Counted from the stretch's first letter, positions 1 through 5,666 are shown. The stretch is 5,666 bases of DNA from Chitinophagaceae bacterium (GCA_020853515.1 JADYYU010000432.1:1-5666); one strand, 5' to 3'. Notes: generated from the letters alone by a model not told the origin. Numbers and translations are program-made.

Positions 1-117
1 AACCGGTATTTTGGAATTAGCAGGTTCAACGACTCTGCTAAACGGAATGGTAGATTGTGCAAGGCCTGCAGTAAAACAAAAGCAAAAAAGTGCAAACAGA
101 GAACTGTAAATTCGCAT
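1..117 (-). CDS. N-terminus of an exported protein of unknown function (runs off left edge)
   Basis: Thirty-nine codons are open from an ATG at 117 to the window edge, with no stop. The first 20 residues form a classical Sec signal peptide: a short basic start (MRIYSS), a hydrophobic core rich in Phe, Leu and Cys (residues 7-15), then TAGLAQ with cleavage likely on one side of Gln21. The mature protein begins around STIPFSRVVEPANS, which I do not recognise. The start choice is supported by the signal peptide and by a well-formed Bacteroidota promoter ending 13 bases before the ATG. The protein is therefore destined for the periplasm, outer membrane or exterior. The upstream gene on the same strand is the GldM-C-like protein, 177 bases away, but this gene has its own promoter and is probably a separate unit. 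Function cannot be assigned from 39 residues. Confidence 0.75.
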   Translation of the reverse strand, partial: MRIYSSLFALFCFCFTAGLAQSTIPFSRVVEPANSKIPV

Positions 118-130
118 GGGTATTTTTTTT

Positions 131-161
131 CAAAGATAGATTTATTTTGAAATAGTCGCAA
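131..161 (-). promoter_or_regulatory. Bacteroidota-type promoter for the left-edge gene
   Basis: On the minus strand, TTG (159-161) is followed by a 20-base spacer and TATCTTTG (131-138), an exact match to the -7 consensus TAnnTTTG known from Bacteroides and Flavobacterium. Only 13 bases, AAAAAAAATACCC, separate the -7 element from the ATG at 117. Transcription should therefore begin about 6-8 bases before the start codon, giving a nearly leaderless mRNA. The start point is inferred from typical spacing. Confidence 0.65.
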
Positions 162-231
162 AAAAGCAACAAGTCGGCATTGCATTCGCTTAAATACAGC
201 TTGCAGGCGCTTTCTTTTGTGGTAAAATTCA

Positions 232-243
232 GGCACTAGTGCC
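232..243. repeat. Perfect 12-base palindrome GGCACTAGTGCC
   Basis: The palindrome lies between the GldM-C-like gene stop and the promoter of the left-edge gene. It could be a short dyad operator or part of a weak terminator for the GldM-C-like gene, but a hairpin would have only a 4-bp stem with a 4-base loop and no strong T-run follows on the minus strand. A chance occurrence is not excluded. Confidence 0.3.
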
Positions 244-294
244 GGTATCCTTTTGTTTTAGTGAAGACTGCGTGCCCTTTTCCCTGTTGACAAT

Positions 295-960
295 TTATTC
301 GGTTATCAGAAAGTTCAAATTCTCAGCTTCTCTTGACACACCGATCGCATCGGTAATTTTAATCTGCTCGAAAAACAATTTATCACCCACCTTGAGCATC
401 TTCATTTTGTTGTTATAATATTTAACTGTTTCAGCAGCATCAGACGCGTATAGCATTTCAGTCGGATCTGTACCGGGTGAAACATGCATTAAGGTAAACT
501 GTATTTTAACGTTCTTAACCTCGCGGTCAAATCCTTCGGTATTTAAACTTACAGCGTGATTCAGCTTTATCTGCTGTAATTTAGTTTTACCGCCTTTGGT
601 CATTGTTCCAATTTTAAGCTGATAAATATCGGGCACCGCTTTTACTATAAATTTTGTCGGGTAGCTTACTTCCGACTCTACGCCATTTTTGCTTTGGGTA
701 TATTTAAGTTCTACCGGCTCATCACTCACATCATGCACATACAAGGTAAAGCCACCGTCAGAATTCATTCGCACATTACCCTGTGAGGACACTATTTTGC
801 TGATAGATATTTCCTGTGATGTCAGTATTTTAAACACATTGGGTATTCCCAGGTACACAATATTTGCCTTTTGATCTTTACTGTCTTGTAAGCTAAATTT
901 TACCTGTGCGGCAGCTTTCAGGGTAAATGTACTAAGGATAAGGAGCAGTATGTTTTTCAT
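295..960 (-). CDS. Exported protein resembling the C-terminal domains of GldM
   Basis: The protein has 221 residues from ATG at 960. Residues 1-19 are a Sec signal peptide (MKNILLLILS..., ending KAAAQ). The rest reads like the periplasmic C-terminal half of GldM. NIVYLGIPN (33-41) matches the start of the GldM third domain. FIVKAVPD (104-111) matches the linker between the last two domains. VGDKLFFEQIKITDAIGVSR (191-210), followed by a last beta strand, matches the end of the fourth domain. True GldM is about 500 residues, begins with a transmembrane helix that couples to GldL, and has two more periplasmic domains; all of that is missing here. This is therefore unlikely to be the motor protein itself. 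It may be a periplasmic partner or competitor in type IX secretion or gliding, which is inference. A TTG in frame at 981 would lengthen the protein by seven residues, but it overlaps the promoter's -7 element, so ATG 960 is preferred. Confidence 0.8.
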   Translation of the reverse strand: MKNILLLILSTFTLKAAAQVKFSLQDSKDQKANIVYLGIPNVFKILTSQEISISKIVSSQGNVRMNSDGGFTLYVHDVSDEPVELKYTQSKNGVESEVSYPTKFIVKAVPDIYQLKIGTMTKGGKTKLQQIKLNHAVSLNTEGFDREVKNVKIQFTLMHVSPGTDPTEMLYASDAAETVKYYNNKMKMLKVGDKLFFEQIKITDAIGVSREAENLNFLITE

Positions 961-978
961 TGAACAATTTTTATGATA

Positions 979-1009
979 CAAGTTTACAACATTTTGCTGC
1001 TGCTTTCAA
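979..1009 (-). promoter_or_regulatory. Probable promoter for the GldM-C-like gene
   Basis: On the minus strand, TTG (1007-1009), a 20-base spacer and TAAACTTG (979-986) match the Bacteroidota promoter, with one mismatch in the six conserved -7 positions (C for the first T of TTTG). Transcription would begin about 12 bases before ATG 960. The 20-base spacer equals that of the promoters at 131-161 and 4414-4444. Confidence 0.45.
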
Positions 1010-1299
1010 TATAAAATGGCATTTGCATTTATTTATGCGATAAACATTTTCGGATTCCATCTGTACAGACTAAACCGCTATTTGCCAACAATACCTGTTC
1101 ACGCATCCATCATTGAATGGTGATTTATTCCGGTTTCCAGATCCATGAATCATTCAAGGGAGGCATTTTTTATAGGGGTATCAGGCTGTGCTGAAAAGTA
1201 AGGTTCAATAATGATAAAAGTTAGATCTGATTATCAAATACCACTATGATTGAGCCGACAACTCAATACAGATCGATTGAACCCTTAAACGGACTGTAA
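1010..1299. other. Intergenic region without a supported gene
   Basis: This stretch lies between the stop of the WG-repeat gene and the promoter of the GldM-C-like gene. Both strands have frequent stops; the longest minus-strand ATG frame I found by eye is 13 codons. Its only clear structure is the nested inverted-repeat element at 1199-1287, which would form the 3' end of the hutU/WG-repeat transcript. No canonical hairpin plus T-run terminator is visible. Confidence 0.6.
1199..1287 (-). repeat. Nested inverted repeats, possible three-way-junction structure
   Basis: The outer arms are TAAGGTTCAAT (1199-1209) and ATTGAACCCTTA (1276-1287), which pair over 11 bp with one bulged C at 1284. Inside lie two further perfect 6-bp inverted repeats: TGATAA (1212-1217) with TTATCA (1231-1236), and ATTGAG (1249-1254) with CTCAAT (1262-1267). 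Together they could fold as one outer stem carrying two hairpins. The element starts 12 bases past the stop of the WG-repeat gene on the transcribed strand. It could be an mRNA 3'-end structure, or a small non-autonomous element with terminal inverted repeats. The stems are AT-rich, so chance remains possible. Confidence 0.4.
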
Positions 1300-2667
1300 T
1301 TATTGTAAAATCGCTATACAAATATCCGGAACTGCTTTATCTTTTTTGCTCAAAATAAAATGTCCGCTTTCATCTCCTTCATGCAAGTAAGTGATCTGAT
1401 CATAAACAGGTTTAAAAAGCATTTTTCCATTTTTGTCAAACAACCCGTATTGTATCAGGCTATGTTGCTTTTTGATTCCTGCAACAAAATATCCGCCTTC
1501 ATAACGGATTTCGTCATACTCTGACTTCATCAGTATTTTGCCACTCAGATCAGCTACCTGATATTTTCCGTTACCTGCTTCTGAAATTAAATGTCCGGAA
1601 TTCATGGCTTTTATCGTTTCATCAATCTTCAGCGGTTGATCTTTTTGGGTCACTTTGGATGAGTCTGTGAGTTGTCCGCTGACCGTGAAGCGGAAATAAA
1701 TTGAATCGGATTTATTTTTTTTGAACCCTTCAATATGTTGAATCTTCGATATCTCAAAGCCGTGATAGTTGGCAGGTATCACTTCGTGAAAAGTACTGTC
1801 AAGTACGCCCCAGTGCAACCGATCTTTGCTAAAAGCGTACAAAGGAAAATGTTTAAACTTTTTTAAATTTTTATAGCCTGCTGAAAAAGGTAATTTCTGA
1901 AACAATGAAGAATCAATCACGGCAGCCTGTTGTGCGACCGTGCCGGGATATTGAATCAGGATCTGACCTTCGACCTGCACCGAATCAAATATCTTCTGAC
2001 CGGTATTTTTGTACAGGGCAGACAGGGTGTTCCATTTGCCATCTTCTACTTTGGTTTCACTCAGTTCAAAATAGGTATTCTGATGAGAAGGGTTGCCCTT
2101 GTTTTCAATGTTTACAAAGTTTGCATGTATTTCATGTTCGCTGTAATAGGTGATCAGTTCATTGAAAAAAGTATCAAAGATGGCGATCTTGTATTGTGCA
2201 AACTTCTTATGTCCGGCATTCACAGCGGGTTGAATGAGTATCCTGTTGAGTGGCCGGTCAAAAGTATATTGTCCAAAGACGCCCTTATAGATCAGTTGAC
2301 CTTTAGCGTTGAAAACATAGCTGCTGTCAACTGCATGATCAGCTCCCTGAGCCACAAAATATTGATTTTTAAAATGCGACATTTTAGCATATACAAAGTC
2401 GGTTACTGCACGGCCATTACTATCAATCAGCCCCCATTGACCTTGCCTTGAAACAGCGGCACTTCCATGGTGGAAAAAACCGCAATCGCAATATTTCATT
2501 GGAATTTTCAGATCGTTCCTGTAATTTTTATAACCGCAGGGAGTACCTGCTTGCTCACAGGCATCCTCATGCCGAAACGGATTCGAGACTGGATAAAGAG
2601 ACTGGCATAGCGCCGCTTGGCAGTAGCAAAATACAAGAAAAACAAAACCGCTTAATTTCAATTTCAT
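1300..2667 (-). CDS. Exported WG-repeat protein
   Basis: The protein has 455 residues. Residues 1-22 form a Sec signal peptide (core SGFVFLVFCYCQAAL, cleavage near LCQ/S). From about residue 76 onward it consists of WG-type beta repeats, each with an aromatic-G-L/V-hydrophobic-D core, a turn with N/K-G, and a following Y. The clearest are WGLIDSNGR (78-86), WGVLDSTFHEVIP (286-298), YQVADLSGKIL (369-379) and YGLFDKNGKMLFKPVYD (407-423). More degenerate copies lie near 116-134, 159-180 and 216-234, so about seven in all. Between the signal peptide and the first repeat are four cysteines (37, 44, 60, 62), which could form disulfides or a metal site. WG-repeat proteins are common in Bacteroidota and their roles are mostly unknown; a binding or scaffold role is inference. 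No type IX sorting domain is visible at the C-terminus. The ATG follows the hutU stop by two bases, so it is co-transcribed and probably translationally coupled. Confidence 0.85.
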   Translation of the reverse strand: MKLKLSGFVFLVFCYCQAALCQSLYPVSNPFRHEDACEQAGTPCGYKNYRNDLKIPMKYCDCGFFHHGSAAVSRQGQWGLIDSNGRAVTDFVYAKMSHFKNQYFVAQGADHAVDSSYVFNAKGQLIYKGVFGQYTFDRPLNRILIQPAVNAGHKKFAQYKIAIFDTFFNELITYYSEHEIHANFVNIENKGNPSHQNTYFELSETKVEDGKWNTLSALYKNTGQKIFDSVQVEGQILIQYPGTVAQQAAVIDSSLFQKLPFSAGYKNLKKFKHFPLYAFSKDRLHWGVLDSTFHEVIPANYHGFEISKIQHIEGFKKNKSDSIYFRFTVSGQLTDSSKVTQKDQPLKIDETIKAMNSGHLISEAGNGKYQVADLSGKILMKSEYDEIRYEGGYFVAGIKKQHSLIQYGLFDKNGKMLFKPVYDQITYLHEGDESGHFILSKKDKAVPDICIAILQ

Positions 2668-2669
2668 AA

Positions 2670-4310
2670 TTACAGTTTCAGGTGGTTTCTTTCTCCGCAG
2701 GCCGTGGCTTCTTCATATCCGGCATCATGATGACGCATCACGCCCATAGCCGGATCATTGTACAAAACCCTGCTCAATCGGGCATCTGCATCTGTAGTGC
2801 CATCGGCGACGATCACCATACCGGCATGCAGACTGTAACCCATGCCCACACCACCGCCATGATGAAAGCTCACCCAACTGGCACCACCGGCTGTATTGAT
2901 CAGGGCATTGAGGATAGGCCAGTCGGCCACGGCATCACTGCCATCTTTCATAGCCTCTGTTTCGCGGTTCGGAGAAGCCACCGAGCCACAGTCAAGATGG
3001 TCTCTGCCGATCACAACAGGTGCTTTCAGTTCACCGTTTCGTACCATTTCATTAAACAGCAAACCAGCTTTTTCCCTTTCGCCCATGCCCAGCCAGCAAA
3101 TACGCGCAGGTAAACCCTGAAAAGCAATTTTTTCTCTGGCCATGTTCAACCATCGGATGAGTCCCTTGTTTTCAGGAAATAAATTCTTGAGGGCCTCGTC
3201 TGTTTTGTAAATATCTTCAGGATCTCCACTCAATGCTACCCATCTGAAAGGTCCTTTGCCCTCACAGAAAAGCGGGCGGATATAAGCAGGGACAAAGCCC
3301 GGAAAGTCAAAGGCGTTTTCTACACCTCGTTTATCTTTGGCCTGGCCACGCAGGTTATTGCCATAGTCGAATGTAATTGCGCCCATGCTTTGCAATGTAA
3401 GCATCTGCCGCACATGTCTGGCCATGGTATCCAGACTTCGTTTGCAATATTCATCCGGGTTTGATTCACGCAGCACTTTGGCTTCCTCTACGCTCATATT
3501 TTCCGGAAAATAGCCGATCAGTTCATCATGTGCCGAAGTCTGATCAGTCAGCGTATCGGGAACTATATTGCGATCTATCAGACGTTGCAGCAGATCGACC
3601 ACATTACAAACCACCCCTATAGAGATCGCTTCCGCATTGGCTTTCGCCCTCAGTGCCTCGTCAATAGCCTCGTCGATGCTGCTAAACATGCGGTCTATAT
3701 AACGGGTGTCGAGACGTTTTTGTATACGCCATGCCTCCACATCTGCAGCCAGACAAACGCCTTCGTTCATGGTAATGGCGAGGGGTTGTGCGCCGCCCAT
3801 GCCTCCTAAGCCGGCAGTTACATTCAGAGTGCCTTTTAAACTACCGTCGAAGTGTTTATCAGCCAGACTGAGGTACGTTTCGTATGTACCCTGCACAATA
3901 CCCTGAGAGCCGATATAAATCCAGCTTCCGGCAGTCATCTGACCATACATCATCAGCCCTTTGGCGTCCAGTTCCCGAAAATGTTCCCAGGTAGCCCATT
4001 TACCCACCAGGTTCGAGTTGGCAATCAGCACGCGGGGAGCATCTTTATGGCTTCGCAAAATGCCGACCGGTTTACCACTCTGCACCATCAGTGTTTCATC
4101 TTCGCGGAGCGTAATCAGACTGTCGAGAATTTTATCAAAGCTTTCCCAGTTGCGGGCCGCTTTTCCCAGTCCGCCATACACAATAAGATCTTCGGGGCGT
4201 TCAGCCACCTCTGGGTCAAGGTTGTTTTGGATCATTCTGTAGGCGGCCTCTGTAACCCAGTTTTTGCAAGTGAGCGAAGTTCCTGTGGGAGATTTAATTA
4301 TTCTCGTCAT
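2670..4310 (-). CDS. hutU: Urocanate hydratase (urocanase)
   Basis: This enzyme of the histidine utilisation pathway adds water to urocanate to give 4-imidazolone-5-propanoate in the cytosol, with a tightly bound NAD+ acting as electrophile. The protein has 546 residues, matching the family's usual length of about 550. FQGLPARICWLGMG (397-410) is the urocanase signature; Cys405 in it corresponds to the active-site Cys410 of the Pseudomonas putida enzyme. The glycine-rich GLGGMGGAQP (167-176) belongs to the NAD-binding core. DHLDCGSVASPNRETEAM (437-454) and FHHGGGVGMGYSLHAGM (482-498) are further conserved blocks. The N-terminus (CKNWVTEAAYRM, DPEVAERPE) aligns with the family, supporting ATG 4310. 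No residue loss or frameshift is visible. The hutH, hutI and hutG-type partners are absent from this window; the only visible operon partner is the WG-repeat gene. A promoter lies about 100 bases upstream. Confidence 0.98.
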   Translation of the reverse strand: MTRIIKSPTGTSLTCKNWVTEAAYRMIQNNLDPEVAERPEDLIVYGGLGKAARNWESFDKILDSLITLREDETLMVQSGKPVGILRSHKDAPRVLIANSNLVGKWATWEHFRELDAKGLMMYGQMTAGSWIYIGSQGIVQGTYETYLSLADKHFDGSLKGTLNVTAGLGGMGGAQPLAITMNEGVCLAADVEAWRIQKRLDTRYIDRMFSSIDEAIDEALRAKANAEAISIGVVCNVVDLLQRLIDRNIVPDTLTDQTSAHDELIGYFPENMSVEEAKVLRESNPDEYCKRSLDTMARHVRQMLTLQSMGAITFDYGNNLRGQAKDKRGVENAFDFPGFVPAYIRPLFCEGKGPFRWVALSGDPEDIYKTDEALKNLFPENKGLIRWLNMAREKIAFQGLPARICWLGMGEREKAGLLFNEMVRNGELKAPVVIGRDHLDCGSVASPNRETEAMKDGSDAVADWPILNALINTAGGASWVSFHHGGGVGMGYSLHAGMVIVADGTTDADARLSRVLYNDPAMGVMRHHDAGYEEATACGERNHLKL

Positions 4311-4407
4311 ATCGTGAATTTAGTAGTTTTTAAAAAAGATCAATGCATGCAGCAGCTTGTATAAGGAATGTCCATATTTCAAACTCAGACAGATCAAACT
4401 GTGAAAT
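4311..4407 (-). other. Inferred 5' leader of the hutU transcript
   Basis: If transcription starts about six bases after the -7 element, hutU mRNA has a leader of about 97 bases, much longer than the leaders inferred for the other genes here (about 7, 12 and 29). It contains the 8-base palindrome TGCATGCA (4344-4351) and, nearer the ATG, a TTTTTTAAAAA stretch, but no Shine-Dalgarno sequence and no riboswitch fold that I recognise. The space could hold a repressor site or post-transcriptional control; neither is shown. Confidence 0.35.
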
Positions 4408-4413
4408 GCCCGG

Positions 4414-4444
4414 CAAAAATACATGAAAACGCTTAATACCGCAA
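4414..4444 (-). promoter_or_regulatory. Bacteroidota-type promoter of the hutU/WG-repeat operon
   Basis: On the minus strand, TTG (4442-4444), a 20-base spacer and TATTTTTG (4414-4421) match the consensus exactly in all six conserved -7 positions. It is the best such match found by eye upstream of hutU, and its 20-base spacer equals that of two other promoters in the window. Confidence 0.6.
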
Positions 4445-4467
4445 TGAAATGCAACTCATGCTTCATT
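4443..4467. promoter_or_regulatory. Imperfect dyad overlapping the hutU -33 element
   Basis: On the plus strand AATGAA-AT-GCA-ACTCA-TGC-TTCATT forms a nine-base-pair inverted repeat interrupted by a two-base AT bulge on one arm. It touches the TTG of the hutU promoter and extends upstream of it. Its position suits a transcription-factor operator for hut control, but I do not recognise the motif and the two-base asymmetry weakens the case. Confidence 0.25.
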
Positions 4468-4857
4468 TAAAAAATCTATTCGGAATTTGAGATATCACGA
4501 AATGTCAGGCTGCCCATAATGCCGCAATGGCAATCAGGGTTTAGGTGATAATCATTTGATGGCCAGAATGAATATTCAGCGTGCAATACAATACTTGATT
4601 ACCTGATGGGAGCCATCACATTTTCCTGTTCACCCGGATCCAAAAGCCATCCATGGGCAGGATTCTTTGATTATTGAGATCGTGTAAAGCATGTTCATCC
4701 AGTTGACTTATGTCATCAGTTTGTAAAAATTTAAATATGAATGCATAATCTCCAAACTAAGTCTATTCGATGTGCGTCTTGCTGCCAGTGATTATTAAGA
4801 AAGTCAGATCATCAGCCGGACACAGGCAAAGTAACCTAATAACGGCCTGTTAAATTT
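4445..4857. other. Divergent intergenic region without a supported gene
   Basis: This lies between the hutU and adhesin promoters. No reading frame with a credible start was found. The largest ATG frame I noticed is 27 codons on the plus strand (4770-4853), with no family resemblance. On the minus strand two adjacent short open frames (4734-4808 and 4619-4756) have protein-like composition but lack starts and are in different frames; they could be decayed coding sequence. A hairpin-forming repeat sits at 4604-4618. Confidence 0.55.
4604..4618. repeat. Perfect 6-bp hairpin with a three-base loop
   Basis: TGATGG-GAG-CCATCA is a compact inverted repeat. On the plus strand it is followed by CATTTTCC, a weak T-run, but no plus-strand gene precedes it, so a terminator role has no visible client. 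It may be a protein-binding dyad or chance. Confidence 0.3.
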
Positions 4858-4884
4858 TTGTTTGGATGATTCAATTTACTTTTG
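4858..4884 (+). promoter_or_regulatory. Probable promoter for the SprB-repeat adhesin gene
   Basis: TACTTTTG (4877-4884) matches the Bacteroidota -7 consensus exactly. The nearest upstream TTG (4858-4860) leaves a 16-base spacer, shorter than the 20 bases of the other promoters here, so it may be weaker or activator dependent. Transcription would start near 4890, giving a leader of about 29 bases before ATG 4920. Confidence 0.5.
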
Positions 4885-4919
4885 ACCACTATATCAACAA
4901 CGACTTTATCAATTTATCT

Positions 4920-5666
4920 ATGAAAATTTCGACAAAACAAGACAGACTGACAGTACCAAGAGCAGGCCATTTTTTGAACTGGCTATTACCAATTTTATTT
5001 CTGATGAACGCTTTTGCAATAAACAGCCAGGCGCAAACCTGTGGTAATCCTGTGAATGCACCTGTAACACTTAATGGCATTTCCGTTACTGGCGCCGGCA
5101 CGGGTTCAGTATCCACTTATCCTAATCCAATCACATCCTGCGTCAATGCCAATACACCGGCCAATTCGGTTTATATCGGGCAGTCGGGGGCATTTACATA
5201 TACCTATACTTTTAGTCAGCCTATTAACGATCTTGTGATCGTCATAAATGCAACCGGTAATACCTTAGACGAATTTTTCACTATCACAACCAATGGGCCG
5301 GGTACTCCGAATGTCACCAGTGGTAACATGTGCTATACGGTGATTACTGGCAATTTTATTGCCAGCGGATTGGGTTCTCCCGGAGGCGCAAATGGCGGCG
5401 GTGGCGGTATTTTTACCGTTAATAACCCCGGAGGTAATTATACTTCAGTAACCATTTCCGGCCCCGGAGGCCAAAACGGTTCGTTGATGGCCTTATGTTC
5501 CTTATCTATTGTAGCGCCTTGCCCGCTGGGATGGAATACCGTTAATTTTTCTGATGTTACCTGTAATGGCGGAACCAATGGAAGTATAACGGTGGATGTC
5601 ATCAATGGAGTGGCGCCTGTAAATTACAACCTTCAACCGGGTAATATCACTAATCAAAGTGGCAAC
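4920..5666 (+). CDS. N-terminus of a large secreted SprB-repeat adhesin-like protein (runs off right edge)
   Basis: From ATG 4920, 249 codons are open to the window end with no stop. Residues 1-39 are a long signal peptide: an extended charged N-region (MKISTKQDRLTVPRAGH), a hydrophobic core (WLLPILFLMNAFAI) and SQAQ before cleavage at Thr40. Residues about 40-200 form one beta-rich, Asn/Thr/Gly-rich domain with a glycine run (PGGANGGGGG, 154-163), a GPGGQNGSLMALC motif (181-193) and cysteines at 41, 74, 138 and 193; I cannot name it. From about residue 207 a SprB-type repeat begins: FSDVTCNGGTNGSITVDV (210-227) and then GVAPVNYNLQPG, matching the usual form C-x-G-x-x-x-G-S-I-x-V, then Y and Pro/Gly. 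SprB is the Flavobacterium gliding adhesin exported by type IX secretion; related proteins are very long with many such repeats and a C-terminal sorting domain. More repeats and that domain are expected beyond the window, by inference. Confidence 0.85.
   Translation, partial: MKISTKQDRLTVPRAGHFLNWLLPILFLMNAFAINSQAQTCGNPVNAPVTLNGISVTGAGTGSVSTYPNPITSCVNANTPANSVYIGQSGAFTYTYTFSQPINDLVIVINATGNTLDEFFTITTNGPGTPNVTSGNMCYTVITGNFIASGLGSPGGANGGGGGIFTVNNPGGNYTSVTISGPGGQNGSLMALCSLSIVAPCPLGWNTVNFSDVTCNGGTNGSITVDVINGVAPVNYNLQPGNITNQSGN

Noticed and set aside
689..874. Open frame on the plus strand inside the GldM-C-like gene
   Set aside because: It is antisense to a gene with a signal peptide and family motifs, and its translation has no recognisable features.
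961..981. Upstream TTG start at 981 for the GldM-C-like gene
   Set aside because: It would place seven polar residues before the signal peptide, and it overlaps the likely -7 element at 979-986. ATG 960 gives a standard signal peptide.
1249..1267. Rho-independent terminator for the hutU/WG-repeat operon
   Set aside because: The ATTGAG/CTCAAT hairpin is AT-rich and is not followed by a T-run on the minus strand.
2601..2667. Lipoprotein reading of the WG-repeat signal peptide, using Cys21
   Set aside because: The residues before it are AAL; the lipobox needs Gly, Ala or Ser directly before Cys, so signal peptidase I cleavage is more likely.
1905..2669. Three plus-strand frames opposite the WG-repeat gene
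   Set aside because: They are antisense to a gene whose repeat pattern is clear, and their products are Cys- and His-rich shadow sequences.
2682..4364. Several plus-strand frames of 66 to 170 codons opposite hutU
   Set aside because: hutU is conserved over its full length on the other strand; long antisense frames are expected opposite such a gene.
4770..4853. 27-codon plus-strand frame between the divergent promoters
   Set aside because: It is short, has no promoter placed for it and no recognisable motif; a frame of this length is expected by chance.
4889..5116. 75-codon minus-strand frame overlapping the adhesin start
   Set aside because: It lies opposite the signal peptide and first domain of the plus-strand adhesin, has no family resemblance and spans the adhesin leader.
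1..5666. Defence system, mobile element, CRISPR array or RNA gene
   Set aside because: No transposase, integrase, nuclease, toxin-antitoxin pair, regularly spaced repeat, tRNA or rRNA sequence is visible on either strand.

Overview
The window looks like chromosomal DNA from a member of the Bacteroidota, probably an environmental relative of the Chitinophagales, Saprospiria or Sphingobacteriales; the order is inference. Four observations support this. There is a stand-alone homologue of the C-terminal part of GldM, a type IX secretion and gliding protein. The start of a large secreted protein carries a SprB-type repeat. Signal peptides end in the Ala-Gln junction common in this phylum. Upstream regions carry the phylum's characteristic promoter (TTG, about 20 bases, TAnnTTTG) and lack clear Shine-Dalgarno sequences.

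Layout: bases 1-4310 are read from the minus strand and bases 4920-5666 from the plus strand. From the right end of the minus-strand block, a promoter near 4414-4444 drives hutU (urocanate hydratase, histidine degradation). hutU is followed after two bases by a secreted WG-repeat protein, so these two are almost certainly one transcript. After a 339-base gap holding a branched inverted-repeat structure comes a small secreted GldM-C-like protein with its own promoter. A further gap with a promoter leads to the first 39 codons of another secreted protein that runs off the left edge. On the plus strand, a divergent promoter near 4858-4884 precedes the first 249 codons of a large secreted adhesin-like protein that runs off the right edge.

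Only hutU has a firm biochemical role. The other four proteins are all predicted to be exported and fit a cell-envelope or surface theme: a GldM-like periplasmic protein, a WG-repeat protein, a SprB-repeat adhesin and one unknown. No physical link to hutU is evident except the shared transcript with the WG-repeat protein. The 609-base divergent region between hutU and the adhesin gene contains no gene I can support. I see no RNA genes, CRISPR array, insertion sequence, origin or defence system. The points most worth a second look are the hutU/WG-repeat pairing, the truncated-architecture GldM homologue, the branched structure at 1199-1287 and the imperfect dyad beside the hutU promoter.
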